From: Niallia sp. FSL W8-0635
GTDB lineage: Bacteria; Bacillota; Bacilli; Bacillales; Cytobacillaceae
Length of the DNA: 64,000 nucleotides
Assembly: GCF_038007965.1 (NCBI RefSeq)
Contig: NZ_JBBOYD010000001.1
Coordinates: forward strand, 4,566,501-4,630,500
Reading direction: 5' to 3'
In this document: in pieces, positions 35,447 through 43,858 of the stretch
How the letters are laid out: each line of letters starts with the position of its first letter
Position numbering within the stretch: the first letter of the stretch is position 1
The notes under the pieces: generated by a model
The model's input: the letters and a program-made list of their open reading frames with translations, nothing else
Told to the model about the DNA's origin: nothing
The model's database searches: none
Made by a program: the position numbers and the translations under genes

Positions 35447-36842
35447 ACAAGAAATTAGTGAGATAGAATTCCCTAAGCATGAAGTCTTTCATGCCATTAA
35501 TAAAGGATTAAAAAGAGGTCGCAGAGAAAAAAGAATGGCAACAAAGTCTAGTAGTATTAAAAAATGGGGGATTATTTCCTCAATAGCAGCTTCTGCTTTT
35601 CTTACATCTGGTCTGCTGTTTGCCCCAGTAACCAGTGTTTTAGCAGCTGTACCGATTGTAGGTCCAATCTATGAAAAATTCAGTATGCAAATTGGAGTAG
35701 AATTATTAGAAAACAATTTAATCACTCAGTTAAATAAAGAAGCAAAAAGTAATGGAATAAATATGATCATTACAAGTGCTTATTATGATGGGAATGTAAT
35801 TGGAATAACTTTTAAAGCAACTGGTGACAAAATTTCTTTAGATAAAATAGGGGATAAAGGACCTGAGACAGGTTATAGCTTCCACCTTTTTAATGGAAAG
35901 GAGCAACAACAATGGTCCGCTAGTATGACTGCCTTAGAAAAAATGGAAGATGGTTATGTCGCCGCTGTAGAATTTTATAATCCTGATGCTAATTTACCTG
36001 AAGATTATACGCTTCCGCTAACATTCACCTCGATTACAGGAGTAAAAGGAAGTTGGAGATTTGATATTCCTGTAAAACAAATTCCTTCAGAAACAATTAC
36101 CACTACAGGAGAAAGTATTTTCAAGGAGGACAAGGACTATTCTATTCATATAGATTCCGTTACCAAAGGCAAAGCCACAACCTTATTAAACTATAAAACA
36201 ACTTTTCCATTAACAGGGCAAAATGATGAGATCATTCTAACTGTATTTGATAATAAAGGAACTAGATTAACAAAGAGCCATGCCGATATTCTGTCTGTTA
36301 AGCAACTTGATAACGTCATAGTAAAAGATACGAGAGAATTATTCACCAGTAAAATAAAGGAAAGTGCTACAGCTTTAATCATTCAACCTGAAATTAGGCA
36401 ATATGAAGAAGACACAGTAAGCTCCCTAGAAAAGACTTCCCCCTTTGTTATAGAAAGCAAAAGATTCGATTATCAATTAAAGGTAAATGATATCAAACAA
36501 AGTGGAAAGCTACTTATCATTGACTATACTATCCTAAATGTGAATTCGAAAGAGTTTAGGAAGGATATTATTCAAAACTTCGCTGACTTCATCAAGCTTA
36601 TAAAGAATGATCAAATCTTTAAAGATGAGAATGGAGAGCTAGACTTAAACAAAATGCTAGAACATCAAATTCTTAGTAATGAAGCAAAATTAATTGATCG
36701 TACTAATCTGCATTTCCAATCTATATTTACCATTAACACAGATGAATTTGACAAGAATGAATACTCCTTAATGGTTCCCTTTGGCACTTTAAGTAGTAAT
36801 AAGCCTATAAAAATGGAACCATTGGAAATAGAATTAAAATAA
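35427..36842 (+). CDS. DUF4179 membrane protein, probable anti-sigma factor
   Basis: This 471-residue protein has a cytoplasmic N-terminal part (1-45) rich in basic residues, one TM helix (about 48-75, WGIISSIAASAFLTSG), and a large outer domain. The outer segment just after the membrane, AVPIVGPIYEKFS, is the DUF4179 hallmark. Proteins with this layout usually hold the co-encoded ECF sigma factor at the membrane. The gene overlaps the sigma gene. The short cytoplasmic part lacks a recognisable zinc anti-sigma motif, so the inhibitory contact would be unusual. Confidence 0.82.
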   Translation: MIKKPIKQEISEIEFPKHEVFHAINKGLKRGRREKRMATKSSSIKKWGIISSIAASAFLTSGLLFAPVTSVLAAVPIVGPIYEKFSMQIGVELLENNLITQLNKEAKSNGINMIITSAYYDGNVIGITFKATGDKISLDKIGDKGPETGYSFHLFNGKEQQQWSASMTALEKMEDGYVAAVEFYNPDANLPEDYTLPLTFTSITGVKGSWRFDIPVKQIPSETITTTGESIFKEDKDYSIHIDSVTKGKATTLLNYKTTFPLTGQNDEIILTVFDNKGTRLTKSHADILSVKQLDNVIVKDTRELFTSKIKESATALIIQPEIRQYEEDTVSSLEKTSPFVIESKRFDYQLKVNDIKQSGKLLIIDYTILNVNSKEFRKDIIQNFADFIKLIKNDQIFKDENGELDLNKMLEHQILSNEAKLIDRTNLHFQSIFTINTDEFDKNEYSLMVPFGTLSSNKPIKMEPLEIELK

Positions 36843-36903
36843 CGGAGCAGAGGTTGGGTTCTGATGCGGACTATGTTTAGGAAGCACTAGAACCACCCCC
36901 TCC
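36843..36903. repeat. REP-like element, degenerate copy (R5)
   Basis: CGGAGCAGAGGTTGGGTTCT at the left and CTAGAACCACCCCCTCC at the right keep the outline with several changes. It starts one base after the DUF4179 stop and encodes the last eight residues of the MFS protein on the other strand. Confidence 0.7.
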
Positions 36904-38271
36904 TTTTTCCTCTTGTAATCCTTTAAATCCTACTAAAGTTATAATCATCAAAATAATTCCAATACCTGCTCCAAAAATCGCAATTTGGTGCATGCCTGTT
37001 GTGATAGACTCTGATTTTAAGAACAAACCATTTCCTGCAGATGCTATCATAGCGCCCATATACATAAACGTTCTTAATAAGCCAGAAGAAGCTCCTATTT
37101 GACTTTTATTTGCTTGAAAATAGACAGCATTTTGATTAGCTAAACTAAGCAAACCTTGTGGTATCCCCAAAAAGGAAACAATCGCCAATAAAGAAGCAAG
37201 ACTACTATCCTTATTGATAAATAGAACTAATAGAATAGCAAGAAGTTGAATAAATCCTCCAACAATTAGCTTCAAACGAATAGAAGGACTTTTCCCTGTT
37301 AATTTTGAAACGATGATCGACATCAAAAACATCGGCATTAGCACTAATCCTGTTTGTGAAGGCGATAATCCTCTCCCTTTTTCCAACCACTGAGGGAACC
37401 CATAAAGCATACAATATGTCACAGTTGCTGTAAGTAAGCTCCTAGCATAAGTAAACAGCAAGGGACTATTCCCTTTAAACATTCGAACATCGATAAAAGG
37501 AGCTTTACTTCTCAGCTCGGTGATAATAAAAATTATTCCCGTTATAATGGAAATAATTATTAGATAAATACTATTTAGATTCGGGCTCATTAAGAAAAGC
37601 AAAGTAGAAATTAAAGTAATTCCAAAAAAGATTATTCCTGTAATATCAATAGAAATATGTCTTTTCTCTGACCCGACAGAAGTTAAGGAAGCCTTTGGAA
37701 AACGAGTATAGCCTAAAATTATACAAGCAAAGGACAAAGGAATATTCATCATGAATATACTTTGCCAACCACCTAATCCAATCAATAACCCACCCAATGT
37801 AGGACCAATAACGGCAATCGTTTGATTGGCAATAGCCAGTAATGTAAGGATTTTAGCCGGACTATCCTCCCCAGTTCGTTCTGCTTCACTGCGAATTAAA
37901 TACATAGATGCTGGGTAACCCGCACAGGTCCCAAGGCCAAGCAAAACCCTTGCAACAACTAACCACCAAAAATTAGGTGGGAATATTGCGATAAAACTCG
38001 AGATACCTACTAACGATGTGGCGATTAAAAAAAGTAATCTAGGACCATATAAGTCAATCAATTTCCCTACAACAGGCTGCCCAATTGCCGTTGCTAAATA
38101 CAAGGCAGAAATTAGCCATGCTGTTTGTGAAGGTGACACGCTGAATGCTTTTCCAATTGGAATTAAAGCAACAGAAATAATAGAAGAGTTAATAGGATTC
38201 AAAATAGAGCCTAAGATCATCGGAGCAATCAACTTATTGTTAAAGTAGCTTTTATTTTGACTAATTGCCAA
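36877..38271 (-). CDS. MFS transporter (DHA2-like drug exporter)
   Basis: This 464-residue protein has about 12-14 TM segments. It shows the MFS motif A GQPVVGKLIDLYGPRLLF after TM2 and a motif-C-like AVIGPTLGGLLIG in TM5, as in drug:H+ antiporters. It starts at a TTG seven bases after GAAGGAAGG. It lies 97 nt downstream of an isochorismatase-like gene whose promoter carries TetR-type operators, so the two may form an inducible detoxification unit. Its C-terminal GGGGSSAS is encoded by degenerate REP copy R5. Confidence 0.88.
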   Translation of the reverse strand: MAISQNKSYFNNKLIAPMILGSILNPINSSIISVALIPIGKAFSVSPSQTAWLISALYLATAIGQPVVGKLIDLYGPRLLFLIATSLVGISSFIAIFPPNFWWLVVARVLLGLGTCAGYPASMYLIRSEAERTGEDSPAKILTLLAIANQTIAVIGPTLGGLLIGLGGWQSIFMMNIPLSFACIILGYTRFPKASLTSVGSEKRHISIDITGIIFFGITLISTLLFLMSPNLNSIYLIIISIITGIIFIITELRSKAPFIDVRMFKGNSPLLFTYARSLLTATVTYCMLYGFPQWLEKGRGLSPSQTGLVLMPMFLMSIIVSKLTGKSPSIRLKLIVGGFIQLLAILLVLFINKDSSLASLLAIVSFLGIPQGLLSLANQNAVYFQANKSQIGASSGLLRTFMYMGAMIASAGNGLFLKSESITTGMHQIAIFGAGIGIILMIITLVGFKGLQEEKGGGGSSAS

Positions 38272-38320
38272 TGTTATGCCTTCCTTCTATAGTTACCATG
38301 TCTAAAATGGTAGACTGTCT

Positions 38321-38359
38321 CAACAAAATAAGGACTATTTCTTGGTAAAAGAAACAGTC
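38321..38359 (-). terminator. Hairpin after the isochorismatase-like gene
   Basis: An 11-bp stem with one mismatch (38333-38343 with 38349-38359) precedes a T-rich minus-strand tail. It may be partial, letting some transcription reach the MFS gene. Confidence 0.6.
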
Positions 38360-38368
38360 TCTCTATCT

Positions 38369-38941
38369 TTAAATCAATGTATCAACCCAGTCTTCTACAG
38401 TTATCACATCAGCTTGACTAGGAAATACTTTATCCATCAAAATGTGATGCACCTCTTTATTCGTATCAAAACAAGCATCTGCTAGTACCTTTAATTGAAA
38501 ATCTTTGTCTGCCGCTTCCCTTAAAGTAGATAGAACGACTCCGCTTGTTGAAATTCCACTTAGTACTAGTGTCTCAATTTGCTGGGAACGCAAAATAATC
38601 TCCAAATTACTTCCGGCAAATGCACTTATTCGATATTTTGTAACAACAGCCTCATTTACCTCTGGTTGTACAGATTCATGAATTTGTGTGGCTTCATCAA
38701 GGATAGTCATCCCTCCATACTTTAATATTCCGGAAAATTTTTTGTTTTTGGGACTAACTTCAGGGTACCCCTCACTGAATCCCACTCTAATAAAAATGAC
38801 AGGAACAGCATGCTGCCGGGCTGCTTTTATAGCTTTCTGATAAATTATTAATGCCTCTTTTTTTCTTTCCCCTAAGCTTGAGACAATGCCGTTTTGAACA
38901 TCCATAACTAACAATGCTGCTTTACTATTGTGATTTTGCAT
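38369..38941 (-). CDS. Isochorismatase-like hydrolase without the catalytic Cys
   Basis: This 190-residue protein has the cysteine-hydrolase fold. Asp14 is in LLVMDVQNGIV, and the Lys is in VVTKYRISAFAGS. In the nucleophile loop, LSGISTSGVVLSTLREAAD, family enzymes usually carry Cys after the TxG/TxxC bend; here it is Gly-Val-Val. This TSGVVLST variant occurs in many relatives annotated as cysteine hydrolases. It may act as an isochorismatase-type (non-Cys) hydrolase or bind a ligand. It is repressed probably by the divergent TetR. Confidence 0.85.
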   Translation of the reverse strand: MQNHNSKAALLVMDVQNGIVSSLGERKKEALIIYQKAIKAARQHAVPVIFIRVGFSEGYPEVSPKNKKFSGILKYGGMTILDEATQIHESVQPEVNEAVVTKYRISAFAGSNLEIILRSQQIETLVLSGISTSGVVLSTLREAADKDFQLKVLADACFDTNKEVHHILMDKVFPSQADVITVEDWVDTLI

Positions 38942-38977
38942 ATATTGTAATCTCCTTTACATTAGGATAAAATTAAG

Positions 38978-39025
38978 CGGAGAACTCTCTCATTTATAAT
39001 AAACGGAGAACTCTCCGATTGTCAA
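38978..39025. promoter_or_regulatory. TetR-type operators over the isochorismatase promoter
   Basis: The minus-strand promoter has -35 TTGACA (39020-39025), 18-nt spacer and -10 TATTAT. The inverted repeat CGGAGA-AC-TCTCCG (39004-39017) fills the spacer, and a second copy CGGAGA-AC-TCTCTC (38978-38991) lies 26 bp away near the start point. This is a textbook repressor target for the divergently encoded TetR protein. Confidence 0.75.
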
Positions 39026-39058
39026 TAAAATGCATCTTTTTTATGGGAGCGATAACTA

Positions 39059-39661
39059 ATGACTGAAGAAAAATTAACTAATACACGATTGGAAAGACGA
39101 GATGCAGCAGAGAATCGTCAACGAATATTAGAAGCTGCACTAAAGTTATTCGACCAATATGATGTAGAGTTAGTTAGTATGAATCAAATTGCAAAAGAAG
39201 CAGATATTGGAGCTGGAACACTCTATCGTCGTTACCGAAACAAGGGTGAATTATGTCTCGATTTAATCAAAGATAATGTAGTAATTTTCTTTGATAATAT
39301 GGAGAACTACTTGCTGGATAACCAAACAGCTACTCCAGCTGAGCGATTAAAAGGCATTATTGATTTATTCATCCAATTTAGAGAAAGCAAAGCACAATTG
39401 CTTAAAGGGGTAGAGGATTCTGAAGCATCCCCACCCTCAAAATCCGGAACGCACAGTCCCTTACACGATCAATTGCATCAACAATTTGTGAAACTATTTA
39501 ATGAAATGAACAGCACTTCAAACAAACCAAGTACCAATATTTTCAAAGCAGATATTTTATTAGCTGCTCTAAAAAGTGACTCCTATTTATTTCAACGAGA
39601 AGTTCGTGGATATTCACCAGAAGATATTGCAGAAGCACTTTATGAAATGTTCGTTCTATAA
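39059..39661 (+). CDS. TetR/AcrR-family repressor
   Basis: This 200-residue regulator has the N-terminal HTH NRQRILEAALKLFDQYDVEL and SMNQIAKEADIGAGTLYRRY, followed by an all-helical ligand domain. It is divergent from the isochorismatase-like and MFS genes, and the intergenic operators lie over their promoter. Loss of binding on contact with a small molecule would switch on both genes. GGGAG precedes the ATG. Confidence 0.93.
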   Translation: MTEEKLTNTRLERRDAAENRQRILEAALKLFDQYDVELVSMNQIAKEADIGAGTLYRRYRNKGELCLDLIKDNVVIFFDNMENYLLDNQTATPAERLKGIIDLFIQFRESKAQLLKGVEDSEASPPSKSGTHSPLHDQLHQQFVKLFNEMNSTSNKPSTNIFKADILLAALKSDSYLFQREVRGYSPEDIAEALYEMFVL

Positions 39662-39725
39662 GCTGCAAAAAGACGGTTCTACTGACAACAATTTAATTGT
39701 CCCCAGTAGAACCGTCCCTTTGGCT
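39662..39725. repeat. REP-like palindromic element (R6)
   Basis: The arms GACGGTTCTACTG (from 39672) and CAGTAGAACCGTC (to 39716) form a stem of about 17 bp. It begins one base after the TetR stop codon and lies before the yjdM stop. Confidence 0.9.
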
Positions 39726-39742
39726 GCCTTGCTATTAATAAC

Positions 39743-40084
39743 CTATATCTTCTTCACAAATTCCGATTTTAATTTCATTGCACCAAAACCAACAATTTTA
39801 CAATCAATGTCGTGGTCCCCGTCCACCAATCGGATATTCTTTACTTTAGTTCCTTGTTTTAAAACCGATGAGCTACCTTTTACCTTGAGATCCTTGATAA
39901 CTGTTACCGTATCCCCATCATTCAAAACATTTCCGTTTGCATCTTTAATAACCCTATTATCTCCGTCCACTTCCGTATCAGCATTTAATGTCCACTCATA
40001 TCCACATTCCGGACAAACCAAAAATGTCCCATCATCATATGTATATTCCGAATGGCATTTCGGACAATTAGGCAATTTACTCAT
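39743..40084 (-). CDS. YjdM/PhnA-type zinc-ribbon protein
   Basis: This 113-residue protein has an N-terminal zinc ribbon ([11 protein letters not shown] and VCPECGYEW, four Cys) and the YjdM core [19 protein letters not shown] loop with [18 protein letters not shown] at the end. The family was once called alkylphosphonate utilisation protein PhnA but is not the phosphonoacetate hydrolase of the same name; its role is unsettled. The ATG at 40084 follows GGAGGAAAT. A longer reading frame upstream only translates repeat R7. Confidence 0.93.
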   Translation of the reverse strand: MSKLPNCPKCHSEYTYDDGTFLVCPECGYEWTLNADTEVDGDNRVIKDANGNVLNDGDTVTVIKDLKVKGSSSVLKQGTKVKNIRLVDGDHDIDCKIVGFGAMKLKSEFVKKI

Positions 40085-40143
40085 TATTGTATTTCCTCCA
40101 CTGTTTGAATTTGTATTAAAGATACCATTATAACAAAAACAAA

Positions 40144-40209
40144 GGAAGCAGGGGACGGTTCTACCGCTTCCCTTAAAATAGTCCTCATAAGAACCGTCCC
40201 TCTGCTTCC
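40144..40209. repeat. REP-like palindromic element (R7)
   Basis: GGAAGCAGGGGACGGTTCT at the left and AGAACCGTCCCTCTGCTTCC at the right (40190-40209). It lies in the yjdM-amj gap. Confidence 0.92.
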
Positions 40210-40241
40210 TCCTCCTTCCCTTAGCCAAGATATGGTACAAT

Positions 40242-41099
40242 ATGACAAAATACTACAAAGAGAGAAGTGTTCTATTGGAGTTTATTACTGGTAAGGTCTT
40301 ATTTATTGCGTTATTTCTTCTTATTATTCATTGTATTGAAACGCTTGCCTATGCGGTTAGGTTATCGGGGGCAAGAGTCAAATTGATTGCGTCTGCATTA
40401 TCGTTATTTAATATGATGGTCATTGTTTCTAGAATGGCTAACATGATGCAACAGCCATTTACAGGTAGCTTAGTTGATACAGCACCAAAAGAAAACACAC
40501 TTTTATTCGTAGAACAACAATATAGGGTATTAATTGGAGCTTCTACTCTTGGTACAATAGTCGGGATTCTTTTATTGCCAACATTTACTGCTATATTTTC
40601 TAGAGCCATTATTCATCTAGCTAAAGAACATGGTTCTGTTCCTATACTCCTAAAAAAAGGGTTCTCATTCGAATACATAAAAAGAGGAATAAAATATATT
40701 CACATCCCTAGGCTTTCTTATATAAAAGGGATAAGATTCAAGGATATTCCTCTCCGATTATTCTTCTTCAATATGATTGTAACCGCCATTTATACAATCG
40801 GAGTATTATCAGCTCTTTATGCATCTTTATTAGCACCCGATAGATCGGGGGCAACCATCATGGCATCTGGTTTAATAAATGGGTTAGCAACTATTTTATT
40901 AGCTCTATTTATTGATCCTAAGATATCTGTACTTGCAGATAATGTTATAAATGGGAAAGGTAGTTACAGTAATCTCAAAGGAATTTCTGTACTAATGATA
41001 TCCTCGAGACTTATCGGAACCTTACTTGCTCAATTACTATTTATACCAGGAGCAAAATATATTGCTTGGATAACAAAGTTTTTGGTTCTTTTTAATTAA
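40242..41099 (+). CDS. amj: Amj-type lipid II flippase (alternate to MurJ)
   Basis: This 285-residue protein has about six TM segments and the DUF2837/Amj pattern: [20 protein letters not shown] in TM1, [20 protein letters not shown] in the next. Amj flips lipid II, the peptidoglycan precursor, and is made when MurJ fails. The ATG at 40242 lies on a good extended -10 (TGGTACAAT, 40233-40241) and has no ribosome binding site. A TTG at 40275 with AAAGAGAG upstream would give a protein starting right before TM1. That shorter start may be the real one. Confidence 0.85.
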   Translation: MTKYYKERSVLLEFITGKVLFIALFLLIIHCIETLAYAVRLSGARVKLIASALSLFNMMVIVSRMANMMQQPFTGSLVDTAPKENTLLFVEQQYRVLIGASTLGTIVGILLLPTFTAIFSRAIIHLAKEHGSVPILLKKGFSFEYIKRGIKYIHIPRLSYIKGIRFKDIPLRLFFFNMIVTAIYTIGVLSALYASLLAPDRSGATIMASGLINGLATILLALFIDPKISVLADNVINGKGSYSNLKGISVLMISSRLIGTLLAQLLFIPGAKYIAWITKFLVLFN

Positions 41100-41150
41100 T
41101 TGATTTTGTGATTAATCTATTGATATCCATGGGAAATTTAGAAGTTAAAA

Positions 41151-41182
41151 AAGCATGCATAAACTTAGATTTTTGCATGCCT
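41151..41182 (+). terminator. Weak terminator after amj
   Basis: A GCATGCA/TGCATGC stem (41153-41159 with 41174-41180) is followed by a T-rich but broken tail. Confidence 0.4.
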
Positions 41183-41374
41183 TCATTCCCTTTATTATCT
41201 TTTAAAATCTTAATTAATAGGAGGGAGGTTTAGAACCATGCTCCTGGAGGAATAGGCACTTCCCTAAACTTTAATTTTGTATTTAGATATCACTACTTCT
41301 TCAGTAATGTCAACAACCCACGACTGACGTCACGAGGATTCTCGGCTAAAGCCTAAAACCGCCCCTAGCATTCC
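41183..41374. other. Non-coding stretch with possible IS200/IS605 right-end trace
   Basis: No gene is seen. The segment 41310-41350 (CCCACGACTGACGTCACGAG and CTCGGCTAAAGCC) resembles the structured 3' end found behind tnpB-type genes of IS200/IS605 elements, but no tnpB or tnpA is left. This is a resemblance from memory only. Confidence 0.25.
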
Positions 41375-41527
41375 TTATCCCTCATTTAACTGATTAAAAA
41401 TCTCTTCTCGTTCCTCTTGATTTGCTTTAGCTGTTAGTGTAGAAAAACCATATGTTATCTCTTCTTTCCCATCTGTTAATCCTTCTATTACTTTATCAGC
41501 AAAGAAATCTACAGAAATACCAGCTGT
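41375..41527 (-). pseudogene. C-terminal remnant of a short-chain dehydrogenase
   Basis: About 50 codons read ISVDFFADKVIEGLTDGKEE, then ITYGFSTLTAKANQEEREEI and a stop after FNQLNEG. This looks like the tail of DltE-like short-chain dehydrogenases. The frame upstream loses all similarity and there is no Rossmann fold or YxxxK. The gene is a decayed fragment. Confidence 0.6.
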
Positions 41528-41587
41528 GTTTGAACCTGGTATACATAAGAAAATACAGGATTTAATGAAAAAAGGCATGTAAATTCC

Positions 41588-41629
41588 TGCACCCAAAAAA
41601 TCAGATTTCACTCTAACTTTTTGGGTGCA
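41588..41629. repeat. Perfect 12-bp inverted repeat
   Basis: TGCACCCAAAAA (41588-41599) pairs with TTTTTGGGTGCA (41618-41629) around an 18-nt loop. It may act as a weak terminator for the YhgE/Pip gene, though no T-tract follows on the minus strand. Confidence 0.6.
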
Positions 41630-41732
41630 ATACATTGTTTACAGCCTTTTTTATCAAATAAATTCTAATCGCTTAAATCTCAAATAGGAGTAGATAATTA
41701 TTCAGAGGTGAAAATATATTTTTCCAAAATAT

Positions 41733-43736
41733 TCAAGAAAGAGAGCTTTGAACATACGATTCCCGATGCTGAATATGACTTGCCACCCAGGCAATGATTC
41801 CAGCTACTGCAAGATAAATCACCAAAATAAATAATTGGTTTTGTAATTCATGCCAATTCCCTAAAGAAATTACCTCCTGAAGACTTTTAAGAGAATGAGC
41901 CATAGGCATCCATTGTCCTATCTTACTTAATATAGGATTTCCCAGTTCCATTGGGAAAGTACCACTGCAAGAGGCCAATTGGAATACAAGGAAGGTAACC
42001 GCTAAAAACTTTCCTACTAATCCAAATACTGTAACAAGCATCAATATAAAGGTCATGAAGGTAAATGACACGATGATACTAGAGAGTACAAATAATGGAA
42101 TACTTGCTACTTCCAGTTTAAACACACTTAATACAATAACATCTACAATAATTGCTTGAACAAACCCAATCGTATATACCAATCCAAGTTTATTGACTAA
42201 ATGATGGGTTCCATTTACAATAAGCTCTTTTCGTCTGCCAAGAGGGAGGATATTTGATGCCATTATTCCTCCTACGAAAAAGGCAAGTGATAAGAAATAA
42301 GGAGCAATACCAGATCCATAGTTCGGCACATTTGAAACATTTTTCTGTTCTAGTATGACAGGTTCAGAAAACATATCCGTCAGTGAATTACTGTTTTTGA
42401 CACTAGCTGTTTCTATAGCAGCAGCATCCAAACTAGATGAAAGGGTATATGTTCCATCCGATAATTGACTAAGCCCGTCCATTATTTTTTCTGTACCGTC
42501 TTTAAGAGGTACTGTCCCATGCGTTGTTTTAATTATTCCATTATTTAATGAAGCATAGCCTTCGCTCCATTCATCCAATCCGTCATTTAATTTTACTGTC
42601 CCCGATGCTAAATCATTAGCACCGGCTGCTGCTTCGTCAAGCTTGTCAGAAAATTTGTCTAGCCCAGAATTTATATTTTCCTGCCCTGCTGTTACCTGCT
42701 GTGCACCCTGTGCAAGCTGTGTTTGTCCAGTCTGAAGCTGTCCGGTTGCCTCTGCTAATCCATTTGCAATCGTCAGCAACTTGAGAAATTCTGGATCCTC
42801 TCCTGCTTCTGGATGCGACTTACTGTAGGCACTCATTTGGTCCTGAAGAAGTTTGGCAGCTTCATTTGCCTTTGTTTGTCCTTGAAGCAGGGTTTCATTG
42901 CTCGAAGACCATTGTTTTACACCAGCAGTAACTTGTTCCTCACCTGCTATAAGTGCATCCAATCCTACAGTTAACTTATCCATCCCTTCAGATAAAGAAA
43001 GAGAACCCTTTTCCAAATCCGCACCACCAGAAGATAGTGCTTCTTCTCCCTTTAGAAGTTTATTACTGCCAACTGTCAATTGATTCATCCCTTGCTCAAG
43101 TTGGTTATATCCATCATCCAGCTTAACCATAGCATTTTTAGCATCATTCATTCCCTGATGAAGTTCATCAGCTCCATCTCCAGCTTTCTTTAATCCCTCT
43201 GCCAGTTCACTGAACTTAGAAAAAACACCTTCTCCATATGTCTTTGTAATACTTTTGGAGATTTTTTCATTTATTCTTTCTACTGCAGTCGAACTAATCT
43301 GAGATGCGACAAAATTCCCACCTGGATTTGTTTGTGAAATCAGCTTTGCAGGAATCGGGTGATCATCCATTAGGGTACTTATGTTTTTTGAAAAATCTTT
43401 TGGAATGGTTAATACCATATAATAATCCCCGTCTTTTAATCCCGTTTCAGCCTTTTCCTCGGAAATAAAATGAAATTCTAGTTCCTTATTTCCTTTTAAT
43501 TCCTTAATCAAATCATCTCCTGCTTCTATACGGTCACCATCCATCATGGCTCCTTTATCTTGATTAACAACCGCTACAGGCAGATTATCTAAGTTACCAT
43601 AAGGATTCCAATATCCAGCTAAAAAGAAACTAGCATAGATTAAAGGTACCATTATAAGAAAAATTAAAGCTATACGCCCATGAGAATGTTTCCACATCGC
43701 CATTAAGTCTTGCTTTATCAACTGTATCCCTTTCAA
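41733..43736 (-). CDS. YhgE/Pip-domain membrane protein
   Basis: This 667-residue protein has the YhgE/Pip architecture. TM1 is at about 20-40, then there is a conserved outer domain (NLPVAVVNQDKGAMMDG, and the TNPGGNFVASQISS segment). A long central region (about 180-450) of heptad-like L-x-x-G repeats (for example LEQGMNQLTVGSNKLLKGEE) follows, then five C-terminal TM helices of the ABC-2 type. Relatives include phage-infection protein PIP of lactococci and YhgE; their cargo is unknown, and some are linked to ESX-type secretion. It starts at a TTG with AAGGAAGTGG upstream. The divergent LysR gene is its likely regulator. Confidence 0.9.
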   Translation of the reverse strand: MKGIQLIKQDLMAMWKHSHGRIALIFLIMVPLIYASFFLAGYWNPYGNLDNLPVAVVNQDKGAMMDGDRIEAGDDLIKELKGNKELEFHFISEEKAETGLKDGDYYMVLTIPKDFSKNISTLMDDHPIPAKLISQTNPGGNFVASQISSTAVERINEKISKSITKTYGEGVFSKFSELAEGLKKAGDGADELHQGMNDAKNAMVKLDDGYNQLEQGMNQLTVGSNKLLKGEEALSSGGADLEKGSLSLSEGMDKLTVGLDALIAGEEQVTAGVKQWSSSNETLLQGQTKANEAAKLLQDQMSAYSKSHPEAGEDPEFLKLLTIANGLAEATGQLQTGQTQLAQGAQQVTAGQENINSGLDKFSDKLDEAAAGANDLASGTVKLNDGLDEWSEGYASLNNGIIKTTHGTVPLKDGTEKIMDGLSQLSDGTYTLSSSLDAAAIETASVKNSNSLTDMFSEPVILEQKNVSNVPNYGSGIAPYFLSLAFFVGGIMASNILPLGRRKELIVNGTHHLVNKLGLVYTIGFVQAIIVDVIVLSVFKLEVASIPLFVLSSIIVSFTFMTFILMLVTVFGLVGKFLAVTFLVFQLASCSGTFPMELGNPILSKIGQWMPMAHSLKSLQEVISLGNWHELQNQLFILVIYLAVAGIIAWVASHIQHRESYVQSSLS

Positions 43737-43822
43737 GCAACCACTTCCTTTATTAGTTTTACACTTTATTTATAGTAATTACTTTTTCGCATATTGTATA
43801 ATATATAATTAGATATAAATAC

Positions 43823-43838
43823 ATAGACTTTAGTCTAT
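43823..43838. promoter_or_regulatory. Palindrome in the YhgE-LysR intergenic region
   Basis: ATAGACT-TT-AGTCTAT lies 20 bp before the LysR start and downstream of an AT-rich promoter region. A LysR-family box is the likely meaning, controlling both divergent genes. Confidence 0.5.
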
Positions 43839-43858
43839 ATAAGGAAGGGCTTATTAAC

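Noticed and set aside
39576..40133. 185-codon plus-strand frame opposite yjdM
   Set aside because: It is antisense to the well-supported zinc-ribbon gene and overlaps the tetR end and REP copy R6; its translation has no domain pattern.
26214..40209. Repeat family considered as a CRISPR array
   Set aside because: The copies are palindromic, separated by kilobases with genes between them, and have no regular spacers.
40085..40240. N-terminal extension of the YjdM reading frame
   Set aside because: The extra residues translate REP copy R7 and lack a ribosome binding site, while a strong site precedes the ATG at 40084.
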